Assembly (NCBI GenBank): GCA_041648735.1
Contig: JBAZOO010000005.1
Span: forward strand, 80,848-144,847
DNA length: 64,000 nt
Direction of reading: 5' to 3'
Source of the DNA: JBAZOO01 sp041648735
Lineage (GTDB): Bacteria > Verrucomicrobiota > Lentisphaeria > Oligosphaerales > CAITYL01
The first letter of the stretch is position 1. Every line of letters starts with the position of its first letter. Positions 24,809-32,025 of this stretch are shown in pieces. The position numbers were made by a program, and so were the translations under genes. The notes beneath the pieces were generated by a model. It had not been told where the DNA came from and searched no databases. It saw only the letters and a list, made by a program, of their open reading frames with translations.

Positions 24809-25612
24809 TCAATCCAGGAAGAAGTCGCCGGCGGCGTCGAGGCGGGCGCGCAGCTCGGCATTGGCGGGCGTCGCCGGCGCCGGTGCCGGTGCGGGCGTGG
24901 CCTGGCCCGTGCGCCAGGCGGCCAGCACCTCGCGCAGGCGTGGCCGGATGCGCTCGCGCGCCGTGGCGCGGGGCACGCCCCCCGCCAGCAGCCGGTCGTA
25001 GGCGGTCTCCTGGTGCCGGATCCAGGCGACCACCGCCAGGGTGACGGCCCGTTCCGACAACTCCTTGGCGGCGGCGCCGCGGCCGACCCGGCCGCTGTGC
25101 TTCGCGCAGGCATGGTCGGTGATCCGCCGCTCCTCCCCGGCCGGACAGCCGGGGAAGCGCGCCCGCACCGCCGCGGCGAACTCCGCATGGTAGGCGGCAT
25201 CTTCCCGCGCCAGCCGGACCTGGTTCCGCTGGCGGCGTCCGGCGCGCGCATCCGCGTCCGCCAGACACGCCGCCCGCGCCCGGACCACCGCCGCCGCTGC
25301 CGCCAAGGTGCCGACCCGGACGTGCCGGCGCTGGCGGTGGTGCCATTCCAGCACCGGCACGGCGGCCCGGCCGCCCGGCTGTTGCAGCCGGCGGGTCAGG
25401 GCGGGATTCCCGGCGGGGACGAACTCCAGGCCGCCCAGCCCCGCGCAGGCGGCGCAGGCCAGCCGCCGGCCGCCGGCATCCTGGGCCAGGGCGATCTCGT
25501 CCCGCCGCAACAGCCGCCGGCAGGCCACGCACCGGGTTCCGGGCTGATGCCCGCGCCGGGCGAACTCCGCGGGCAGGGCGGCGGCGGCAATTGGACGCCG
25601 GGGCGGGGACAT
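24809..25612 (-). CDS. DUF2293 domain protein with zinc-ribbon-like N-terminus
   Basis: A 267-residue protein. The C-terminal part (about residues 120-235: AVRARFPGCPAGEERRITDHACAKHSGRVGR to RHQETAYDRLL and ARERIRPRLREVLAAWR) matches the DUF2293 family as I know it, function unknown, highly basic and possibly nucleic-acid binding. The N-terminus has two C-x2-C pairs (CVACRRLLRR and CAACAGLG) that could form a zinc ribbon. Start ATG 25612. It is convergent with the permease gene and divergent from the lipoprotein gene. Confidence 0.75.
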   Translation of the reverse strand: MSPPRRPIAAAALPAEFARRGHQPGTRCVACRRLLRRDEIALAQDAGGRRLACAACAGLGGLEFVPAGNPALTRRLQQPGGRAAVPVLEWHHRQRRHVRVGTLAAAAAVVRARAACLADADARAGRRQRNQVRLAREDAAYHAEFAAAVRARFPGCPAGEERRITDHACAKHSGRVGRGAAAKELSERAVTLAVVAWIRHQETAYDRLLAGGVPRATARERIRPRLREVLAAWRTGQATPAPAPAPATPANAELRARLDAAGDFFLD

Positions 25613-25717
25613 GAAACGGCGGCTCCTGGGGCGAAGAAGTGGGGGGAAGGCGGCAGCCAATAATGTGGCGGCGGCGCCCCCGATGGCAAGCCCCGCCGCC
25701 GCAGCGGCTCTGGGGCG

Positions 25718-25746
25718 TTGGCCGCGACGCGGGGACGGATTATGTT
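25718..25746 (+). promoter_or_regulatory. Promoter for the glycine-zipper lipoprotein
   Basis: TTGGCC (25718-25723), 17-base spacer, TATGTT (25741-25746), about 68 bases before ATG 25815. Confidence 0.5.
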
Positions 25747-25814
25747 GGCGGGAATGCCGCCGCGCATGGTCGCGCGCGGGAAAAAACGCCTGCCATCCTT
25801 GGAGATTTCTGGCC

Positions 25815-26084
25815 ATGACTCCTGCGAACTCCGCAATCCCCTGCCTCCTGCTTGCCGCCGGGCTCATCCTGGCCGCCGCCACCGGCTGCGCTGGCCTGGA
25901 AGAGCACAAGGGCGCGGCCACCGGCGCCGTGATCGGCGGCACGGTCGGCGCCCTCACCGGCTCGGCGGTGGGCGGCGAAGGCAACCGCACCGGCGCGGCG
26001 ATCATCGGCGGCGCCGTGGGCGCGGCCGCCGGCGGTGCCGTCGGCCATTACGGCTACGACGAAAAGCAGAAAACCGACAAGTGA
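25815..26084 (+). CDS. Small glycine-zipper lipoprotein
   Basis: An 89-residue envelope lipoprotein. A signal peptide with lipobox LAAATGC (Cys about 26) is followed by a glycine-zipper region (GAVIGGTVGALTGSAVGG and AAIIGGAVGAAAGGAVG) as in the Rickettsia 17 kDa antigen/YMGG group, then a short charged tail. Such proteins insert in or attach to the outer membrane and are often stress related. A TTGGAG site is 13 bases upstream, a little far. The stop is directly followed by the longest 9-bp repeat array of the window. Confidence 0.82.
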   Translation: MTPANSAIPCLLLAAGLILAAATGCAGLEEHKGAATGAVIGGTVGALTGSAVGGEGNRTGAAIIGGAVGAAAGGAVGHYGYDEKQKTDK

Positions 26085-26087
26085 CCT

Positions 26088-26141
26088 CATGGCTCCCATG
26101 GGACTCATGGGACTCATGGGACTCATGGGACTCATGGCCCC
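26088..26141. repeat. 9-bp tandem repeat array (CATGGGACT)
   Basis: Six 9-base units: CATGGCTCC, then CATGGGACT four times without change, then CATGGCCCC. It lies between convergent genes; the TGA stop of the Dus gene (26134-26132 on the minus strand) falls inside the fourth and fifth units, so the array reaches into coding sequence. Confidence 0.9.
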
Positions 26142-27142
26142 GCCTCGGCCCGAAGGGCGGCCTGGAAGCTTTCGGCGTCGGCGGCGGCGGCCAGCGCCTG
26201 GAAGCGGGGTGAGCCCAGGCCGAAGAGGTGGCGCGCGAGTTCGAGGAGGAAGCCGCGGCGCCAGCGCTCCGGCCCGGCGGCGGCGGTCTGGGCGAGGCTG
26301 AGGAGGAAGGCGGCCTTTTCGGCCGCCCCGCGTTCCGCGGCGGGCTGGCCGGCCGCGGCGGCGCGGATTTCCGCCAGCAGCCAGGGGTTGCGCAGCAGGC
26401 CGCGGGCGGGGGTGACGCCGTCCACGCCGGTTTCCCGGTGCAGCGCCAGCGCCGCGGCCGGGGTGAAGACGTTGCCGCTGGCGAGCAGGGGGATGCCGGG
26501 CAGGAGTTGGCGGGCGCGCTTCAGCCGGTCGCCGGCGTCGGGCGCGGCGTGGTAGCCTTCGGCCACCGTGCGCCAGTGGAGCATGACGAAGTCCGGCTGG
26601 GCGCTGCGCACGGCCGCCAGCAGCGCCGGCAGCTCGTGCGGACTTCGCAAGCCGCTGCGGAGCTTGACGCTGACGCCGTGCTCCGGGCAGGCCCGGCGCA
26701 GGGCGAGCAGGGCGTCGTGGATCCAGCGCGGCTCGGCCAGGCGCGCGCCGCCGGCGCCATTGCGGACCACGGTCGGGCTTGGGCAGGCGCAGTTCAGGTC
26801 AATGCCGACAATGCCGGGGAGGCGGACGATCTCCGCCGCGGCCGCCGCCAGCAGGGGGATGTCGGTGCCCATGAGCTGGACGACGCTGGGGAGCTGGAAC
26901 GCCGTGGCGGCGTCCAGGAATTCGGCCAGCCGTTCCCGCAGCCGCGCCGGGCGGGGCACGGCCGTGGAGATGCGGAGGAACGGCGTGATCCAGGAGCGCG
27001 CCAGGCCGCGGGTGGTCAGCACCCGCACGAAGGCGCCGGCGGTGATTCCCTCCATCGGCCCCGGCGGCAGCCGGTCCGGCAGGGAGAGGCGTCCGCCCGC
27101 AAGCGGCAGCGGCTGGAGGAACGGATGGGTGGCGGGGGGCAA
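26132..27142 (-). CDS. tRNA-dihydrouridine synthase family protein
   Basis: A 336-residue FMN-dependent enzyme that reduces specific uridines in tRNA. Family marks: LPPGPMEGITAGAFVRV at the start of the barrel, VVQLMGTD, the catalytic-cysteine region IDLNCACPSPTVVRNGAGGA (Cys after Ala, in place of the usual GCPS), VSVKLRSGL, and LASGNVFTPAAAL with VTPARGLLRNPWL. The best-fitting start is TTG 27142; the next ATG (residue 30) lies inside the barrel start and would be too late. It overlaps the repeat array at its end. A second Dus gene lies at 57.8 kb, so different tRNA positions are likely. Confidence 0.87.
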   Translation of the reverse strand: MPPATHPFLQPLPLAGGRLSLPDRLPPGPMEGITAGAFVRVLTTRGLARSWITPFLRISTAVPRPARLRERLAEFLDAATAFQLPSVVQLMGTDIPLLAAAAAEIVRLPGIVGIDLNCACPSPTVVRNGAGGARLAEPRWIHDALLALRRACPEHGVSVKLRSGLRSPHELPALLAAVRSAQPDFVMLHWRTVAEGYHAAPDAGDRLKRARQLLPGIPLLASGNVFTPAAALALHRETGVDGVTPARGLLRNPWLLAEIRAAAAGQPAAERGAAEKAAFLLSLAQTAAAGPERWRRGFLLELARHLFGLGSPRFQALAAAADAESFQAALRAEAGP

Positions 27143-27173
27143 GTTTTGCGTTCCCGTTCTCTTTGGCGGCGGC

Positions 27174-28238
27174 TTACGGCGTGCCGGTGCCGCTGCCGCT
27201 GGCCTGGAAGGCGGCGTGCCAGGCGGCGGCGAGGAGGGCGGCGGCGGCGAGGAGGGCGGCGGCCTGGAGCCAGGCGGAAGTGCGGCGGTCGCGGCAGGGG
27301 ATGAGGATGGCGCCGGCGGCGAGGCCGGCGAGGAACCCCCAGGCGTGGCCGCCCACGTCCGCCCGGGGCGCCGTGCCGAGGAAGGCGAGGAGCGCGACTG
27401 CGGCGAGCAGCGGCAGCCAGCTCCGGCTCCAGAAGGAGAGCAGGTCGCGCCAGCCTTTCCAGACCCGGCTGACTTGCAGCGTGGCGAGGCTCCCGAGGGC
27501 GGCGAAGGTGGCGGTGCTGGCGCCGACCGCGACGTGGCCAGGGCCGGCTTGCAGGGCGGCGAGGGCGTTGCCGGCGCTCCCGGCGAGGAGGATGGCGAGC
27601 AGCCCCAGGCCGGGGCCGACGCCGCGGATCAGGAAGAAGCCGAACCAGGCCAGGCAGACGGCGTTGGCGAGCACATGCGGGAGGTCGGCGTGGAGGGTCA
27701 GGGCGGTGAGCGGGCGCCACCAGTCGCCGGCGAGGATGCGCCCGGCGTCGGCGGCGCCGGCGGCCTGGGCGGGCACGGCCGGGTCGAACTCGCCGGTGAT
27801 GCCGTGGAAGAGGAGCAGGAGCAGGGCGGCGACCAGGGCGGGGATGGCCGCGTGCCGGTACGCGGCGGGGGTCTGGGGCAGGAACTGCCGGTGGGGCGGC
27901 CAATGGCGGTTGACGCGGTGGTAGGCGCTGAGTTCCCGCCGGGCCGGGATGGCGAACTCCGCGGGCACCACCAGCTCCCAGCCGCCGCCGCCGCCGGTTT
28001 CCAGCCGGTAGGGGATGCGGGCGGCGGCCAGGGCGGCCATCCGCGGCAACGGCTTGCGCCAGCCCTGGCAGCGGATGCGGATCGTGGGGCCTTCGCCAAG
28101 ATCGTCACTGGCCTCGGCAGCGGCCTCGGCGGGGGCGGCCGGCGGTGGCCACGCCGGGAGGGGGGGCAGCACCACTTCGGGCGGCGGCGCGGGGGCGGCG
28201 GGATCCGGCTCGGCGGGGAAGGCGGGGTGACGCTTCAT
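27174..28238 (-). CDS. Rhomboid family intramembrane serine protease
   Basis: A 354-residue membrane protein. After a Pro-rich cytoplasmic stretch (residues 1-65) and a small domain, six membrane helices follow. Rhomboid marks: WWRPLTALTLHADLPHVLANA (the W-R and H-x-x-x-N helix), AGSAGNALAA, the nucleophile region VGASTATFAALG (Ser in G-A-S-T, where most rhomboids have G-A-S-G), and the catalytic His in VGGHAWGFLAGLAAG. The small N-terminal domain (about 70-135) may be the sensing domain seen in some bacterial rhomboids. Start ATG 28238; no strong ribosome site. Activity is probable since Ser and His are kept. Confidence 0.88.
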   Translation of the reverse strand: MKRHPAFPAEPDPAAPAPPPEVVLPPLPAWPPPAAPAEAAAEASDDLGEGPTIRIRCQGWRKPLPRMAALAAARIPYRLETGGGGGWELVVPAEFAIPARRELSAYHRVNRHWPPHRQFLPQTPAAYRHAAIPALVAALLLLLFHGITGEFDPAVPAQAAGAADAGRILAGDWWRPLTALTLHADLPHVLANAVCLAWFGFFLIRGVGPGLGLLAILLAGSAGNALAALQAGPGHVAVGASTATFAALGSLATLQVSRVWKGWRDLLSFWSRSWLPLLAAVALLAFLGTAPRADVGGHAWGFLAGLAAGAILIPCRDRRTSAWLQAAALLAAAALLAAAWHAAFQASGSGTGTP

Positions 28239-28394
28239 GGGGGGGGGCGGGGCGCTTCCAGATGGCGGTGGAACCAGCAGGTGCAAAACGTACAGCCGCC
28301 GGGGGATTTGTAAAACCTGGCCGCGGGGCAAGCGGGAAAGCGCGGGAAAGGTGGCATTGGCCGCCGCCGTCCTTTCTTTCGTGCGGCCGGCCGT

Positions 28395-28400
28395 TATACT
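28395..28400 (+). promoter_or_regulatory. -10 element before the 5-formyl-THF cyclo-ligase gene
   Basis: TATACT, 48 bases before ATG 28448. The matching -35 region (28373-28378, TTTCTT) is weak. Confidence 0.4.
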
Positions 28401-28447
28401 ACCTCAATTCGCCACTTTTTCTTGGGACAGGGCAGAGGGTCGCTTGG

Positions 28448-29080
28448 ATGGGCATTGCGCCGATGGCAGAGAAGCAACGGCTGCGTTCCCGGTTGCGGGA
28501 GCAGGGGCGCCACTGGGATCCGGCCACCACGGCGGACGCCAGTCGGCGCATCCGTGACCGGCTCCGGGAACTGCCCGAATTCCGGGCGGCCAGCACGGTC
28601 GCGATCTTTTGGGCAATGCCGGGCGAAGTGGAGCTGGCGGAGCTGGCGGCGGCGGCGCTCGCCGCCGGCCGGCAGGTGTGGCTGCCGCGGTTCGAGCCGC
28701 GGAGCGGCGACTACCGGATGGTGATGGTGGCCGACTTGCGGCGCGACCTGGTGCCGGGGGCGTTCGGCATTGTGGAGCCGCGGCCGGAGTTGCCGGCGGT
28801 GGCGGCCACGGCGGGGGCGGACGTGCTTTGGCTGGTGCCCGGCCTCGGCTTCGACCGGCAAGGCGGGCGGCTGGGGCGCGGCAAAGGGTTCTACGACCGG
28901 CTGCTGGCCGGCGCTGGCGGCTGCAAGGCCGGGGTCGCCTTTGCCTGGCAGCTCCTGCCGGCCGTGCCCGTCGCGCCGCACGACATCCGGATGGACCTGG
29001 TGGTCACCGAGCGGGAGACGGTGCGGGTGCGCCGTCCAGAAGAACCAGAACAACCAGAACAACCTCTGACCGAAGGATGA
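28448..29080 (+). CDS. 5-formyltetrahydrofolate cyclo-ligase
   Basis: Converts 5-formyl-THF to 5,10-methenyl-THF with ATP. In 210 residues: KQRLRSRLREQG basic N-terminus, VAIFWAMPGEVEL, VWLPRFEP, and the family signature VPGLGFDRQGGRLGRGKGFYDRLL with the ATP-binding loop. ATG 28448 follows AGAGGG; an ATG five codons later is possible. The last 14 codons are made of a 9-base repeat encoding PEQPEQ, an odd low-complexity tail. It is 7 bases from rny and co-transcribed with it; folD, the next enzyme in the folate one-carbon route, is at 40.5 kb. Confidence 0.9.
   Translation: MGIAPMAEKQRLRSRLREQGRHWDPATTADASRRIRDRLRELPEFRAASTVAIFWAMPGEVELAELAAAALAAGRQVWLPRFEPRSGDYRMVMVADLRRDLVPGAFGIVEPRPELPAVAATAGADVLWLVPGLGFDRQGGRLGRGKGFYDRLLAGAGGCKAGVAFAWQLLPAVPVAPHDIRMDLVVTERETVRVRRPEEPEQPEQPLTEG
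29034..29069. repeat. 9-bp repeat inside the 3' end of the cyclo-ligase gene
   Basis: Units GTCCAGAAG, AACCAGAAC, AACCAGAAC, AACCTCTGA. Here the array is coding and adds an EEPEQPEQP tail to the enzyme. Confidence 0.75.
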
Positions 29081-29087
29081 GATAGCC

Positions 29088-30668
29088 ATGTGGGAAATCC
29101 TGCAAAGCCTGAAAGAGACCCTTGCCGACCAGGCGAACCTGGTCATGATGGCCGTTTCCGTCGTCTGTTTCCTGGCCGGCTTCGGCATCAAGACCATTGT
29201 GGACCGGGCCGCCGGCCGGGATGCCGACAAGGCGCGGGCGAACGCCCGGCAGGATGCGGAGGCCATCCTGCGCGACGCCCGGCTGGCCGCCAAGGAGGAG
29301 GCCATCACGGCCAAGGAGGCGTTCGAGCGCGCCACCCGCGAACGCCGCCAGGAACTGGCCAAGCTCGAGGAGCGGATGGAGCTGCGCGAGGAGACCTTGG
29401 ACCGGCGTTCGGCCAGCGTCGAGAACCGCGCCGGCGACCTCGACCGCCGCGAACAGCGGCTGCACGCCGACGAGAAACGGATCCAGGCCGGACTCGAACA
29501 GGCGCAGCAGGCCCGCCAGCGGGAAGAGCGCGAGCTGGAGCGGATCGCCGGCTTGAGCCGCGATGCCGCCCGCGAGCAGATCCTTGCCCGGCTTGGCACG
29601 GAGCTGGAGGCCGAGCGGGGCGCCCTGGTCCGCCGCCACCAGGAGGAGTGCCGGCAGGAACTGGAACGGGAAGGGCGCGAGATCATGGTCAATGCCATGG
29701 AACGCTATGCCGGCGACTGCGCCTACGAGCGCACCACGGCCACCATCCCCCTGCCCAACGACGAGATGAAGGGGCGCATCATCGGCCGCGAGGGGCGCAA
29801 CATCCGCGCCATCGAGGCCGCCACCGGCGTCAGCGTGCTCATTGACGACACGCCCGAGGCGGTGGTCATTTCCTGCTTCGACCCAGTCCGCCGCGAGATC
29901 GGCCGGGTGGCGATGGAACGGCTGATCGCCGACGGCCGCATCCACCCGACCAGGATCGAGGAGATTGTGGAAAAGGTCAGCAAGGAGATTGACGGCGAGA
30001 TCCTCAAGGCCGGGCAGGCGGCCGTGGAGCGGCTCGGGATCACCGGGGTCAAGCCGCCCCTGGTCAAGCTGCTTGGCCGCCTCAAGTACCGCTACAGCTA
30101 TTCCCAGAACGTCCTCGCCCATTCGGAGGAGGCCGCCTATTTCATGGGCGCCATCGCCGCCCAGCTTGGCCTGGACGAACGCAAGGCCCGCCGCATCGGC
30201 CTTTTCCATGACCTCGGCAAGGCAGTTGACCACGAGGTGGAAGGCTCGCACGCCATCATCGGCAGCGACCTGCTCAAGCGCAACGGCGAGGATGACGACG
30301 TGGTCCGTGCCGTCGCCTGCCACCACGAGGAGGCCGAATGCCCCTCCCTCTACGGCGCGCTGGTCAAGCTCAGCGACAAGCTCAGCGCCAGCCGCCCCGG
30401 CGCCCGCTGCGAGACCACCGAACTCTACCTGAAGCGGCTGGAGCAGCTCGAAGCCATCGGCCGCGCCTTCCCCGGCGTCGAGAACTGCTACGCGATCCAG
30501 GCCGGGCGCGAACTCCGCATCCTGGTCCAGCCCGAACGGATCAGCGAGGAGCGGGCGGCGGCGCTGGCCCACGACGTGGCCCGCAAGGTCGAGCAGGAAA
30601 TGCGCTATCCCGGCCAGATCAAGGTCACCGTGGTCCGCGAGACCCGCGCCAGCGGCCTGGCAAGCTGA
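29088..30668 (+). CDS. rny: Ribonuclease Y
   Basis: Membrane-anchored endoribonuclease that starts mRNA decay. The 526 residues show the standard order: N-terminal membrane helix (LVMMAVSVVCFLAGFGI), a long Glu/Arg/Gln coiled coil (about 40-200), a KH domain (PLPNDEMKGRIIGREGRNIR with the G-x-x-G loop), and the HD domain with metal ligands (HSEEAAYF, FHDLGKAVDHEVEGSHAIIG) and its C-terminal helices. The ATG follows AAGGATGAG. Its leader is the preceding folate gene. Confidence 0.97.
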   Translation: MWEILQSLKETLADQANLVMMAVSVVCFLAGFGIKTIVDRAAGRDADKARANARQDAEAILRDARLAAKEEAITAKEAFERATRERRQELAKLEERMELREETLDRRSASVENRAGDLDRREQRLHADEKRIQAGLEQAQQARQREERELERIAGLSRDAAREQILARLGTELEAERGALVRRHQEECRQELEREGREIMVNAMERYAGDCAYERTTATIPLPNDEMKGRIIGREGRNIRAIEAATGVSVLIDDTPEAVVISCFDPVRREIGRVAMERLIADGRIHPTRIEEIVEKVSKEIDGEILKAGQAAVERLGITGVKPPLVKLLGRLKYRYSYSQNVLAHSEEAAYFMGAIAAQLGLDERKARRIGLFHDLGKAVDHEVEGSHAIIGSDLLKRNGEDDDVVRAVACHHEEAECPSLYGALVKLSDKLSASRPGARCETTELYLKRLEQLEAIGRAFPGVENCYAIQAGRELRILVQPERISEERAAALAHDVARKVEQEMRYPGQIKVTVVRETRASGLAS

Positions 30669-30676
30669 TCGCGGAA

Positions 30677-30725
30677 CGGACCGGATTTTGGGGCGGGCAT
30701 GGCATGTCGCCGAAATTCCGGTCCG
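30677..30725 (+). terminator. Hairpin after rny
   Basis: CGGACCGGA (30677-30685) and TCCGGTCCG (30717-30725) form a perfect 9-bp stem with TTTT/AAAT next to it, 9 bases after the rny stop. No T-tract follows, so it may be a rho-dependent or RNA-protecting hairpin. Confidence 0.45.
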
Positions 30726-30767
30726 ATGGGACGCCCCTTCAGGGCTCAACCGGTGTTGGGACGGAAA

Positions 30768-30796
30768 CCTGGGGCGGCGCCACGCTCTGCCCCAGG
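30768..30796. repeat. Intergenic palindromic element between rny and tRNA-Thr
   Basis: CCTGGGGC (30768-30775) and GCCCCAGG (30789-30796) form an 8-bp stem with a 13-base loop, in a 230-base gap. It looks REP-like; only one copy is in this window. Confidence 0.4.
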
Positions 30797-30843
30797 CTGT
30801 CATGGTGCGCCCCTTGGGATCTGACGGGTGAGCGGGCACGCCG

Positions 30844-30871
30844 TTGCCTTTCCTTGCCGCCACGTTATAGT
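30844..30871 (+). promoter_or_regulatory. Promoter for tRNA-Thr
   Basis: TTGCCT (30844-30849), 16-base spacer, TATAGT (30866-30871), 25 bases before the tRNA. Confidence 0.7.
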
Positions 30872-30896
30872 AAACGCCCGGCATTGCCTTCCGTTC

Positions 30897-30972
30897 GCCA
30901 GTGTAGCTCAGTTGGTAGAGCAGCGGTTTCGTAAACCGCAGGTCACCGGTTCAAGTCCGGTCACTGGCTCCA
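30897..30972 (+). tRNA. tRNA-Thr (anticodon CGT)
   Basis: A full cloverleaf of 76 bases: acceptor GCCAGTG/CACTGGC, D-arm GCTCAGTTGGTAGAGC, anticodon stem GCGGT/ACCGC with loop TTCGTAA (anticodon CGT), variable AGGTC, T-arm ACCGG-TTCAAGT-CCGGT, and an encoded CCA end. It reads threonine codon ACG, frequent in a GC-rich genome. Confidence 0.97.
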
Positions 30973-31024
30973 GTCTTCCCCGCCCAGGGCATTCCCGGCG
31001 CCACCAACTTCGCGCCGGGGCGGG

Positions 31025-31900
31025 TCAGGCGCCCCCGCTGGGGAGGCTTCGCCGGCGGTACTCCCGGGGCGGGAGGCCGGTCGCCGCCCGGAAGCGGCGG
31101 GTGAAGTAATTGGCATCCCGGAAGCCGCAGAGCGCCGCCACCGTCTTCACGTCCTGCCCCGGGAGGCGCAGCAGTTCCTCCGCGCGCCGGAGCCGCCGTT
31201 GCAGCAGGTATTCCAGCGGCGTGGCGCCCACCGCCTGCCGGAAGATGCGCGTCAGCGTGCTTTCGGAGACCCGCCCGAGCCGGGCCAGCTCCGGCACGGT
31301 CAGCGGTTCCCGGTAATGGCAATCCACATGGCTGATCACCTCCCCGATCCGCACCAGGTCCGCCCGCGGCGCCGCCACGCCGGCCGAGGCCCAGCGGGAG
31401 CAGGCGACGACCACCTCCAGCAGCAGCCCCGCCGAACGGGCGGCGAACCCTGGCTGGCGGTGGCGCAGTTCCGTTTCCATCGCCTCGGCCAGCGGCCGGA
31501 TCTCGGCCAGTTGCGCCGCCGTCAAGTGCAGGCGGCTCCGGAAGCGATCCCGGTTCCGGTAGCGCGGCTCCAGTCCGAACAGCACGTGGTAGCCGGGAAG
31601 GCTGTGCAGGTCGAACAGCGGCAGGGGCAGGCCGGCGGCATCGAAGAGGATGTTCGCCAGCAGGAGGTCGCGCGGCTGACGGTAGGCGTGGGCGCGGCCG
31701 CTGGGGATCACGAAGGTGTCGCCGGCGCCGAGTTCATACGCCTCGCCGCCGGTGAGATGGGTGCAGCCGCCTTCCAGGATGAGCACCAGTTCGGTGAACT
31801 CGTGGGTGTGCGGCTCGGAGCGCGGGTTCCGCCAGAGCTGCACGGCCAGCGGCAGGCCGGCCGCCCCGAAAACCTCCTGGTTCCCAATCTTGCGCATCAT
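31025..31900 (-). CDS. AraC family transcriptional regulator
   Basis: A 291-residue regulator. The N-terminal half is a cupin-type sensor (EPHTHEFTELVLILEGGCTH then GDTFVIPSGRAHAYR), usually binding a sugar. The C-terminal AraC-type DNA-binding domain has two helix-turn-helices: EPLTVPELARLGRVSESTLTR and the conserved VKTVAALCGFRDANYFTRRF, then GLPPREYRR. It lies divergently 125 bases from the UroD-like gene at 32026, the likely target. ATG 31900 (the first of an ATG pair) is chosen; the upstream frame has no ribosome site. Confidence 0.92.
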   Translation of the reverse strand: MMRKIGNQEVFGAAGLPLAVQLWRNPRSEPHTHEFTELVLILEGGCTHLTGGEAYELGAGDTFVIPSGRAHAYRQPRDLLLANILFDAAGLPLPLFDLHSLPGYHVLFGLEPRYRNRDRFRSRLHLTAAQLAEIRPLAEAMETELRHRQPGFAARSAGLLLEVVVACSRWASAGVAAPRADLVRIGEVISHVDCHYREPLTVPELARLGRVSESTLTRIFRQAVGATPLEYLLQRRLRRAEELLRLPGQDVKTVAALCGFRDANYFTRRFRAATGLPPREYRRRSLPSGGA

Positions 31901-32025
31901 GACGGAATCATCCTGGTTTTTGCCGGAATAATCTAGCCTGCCGGGGCGGAAACGGCAGCCGGAGCGCCTACAGTAGCCATGTCCTGAGCACCGATCCTTT
32001 GGGCAATCCATTCCCGGAGAGGAGA

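Noticed and set aside
26088..26141. CRISPR array
   Set aside because: The units are directly adjacent 9-mers with no spacers.
28240..28447. 6S RNA upstream of the 5-formyl-THF cyclo-ligase gene, as in gammaproteobacteria
   Set aside because: The region does not show the long, bulged hairpin; only a -10 element and GC-rich sequence are visible, and the lineage differs.
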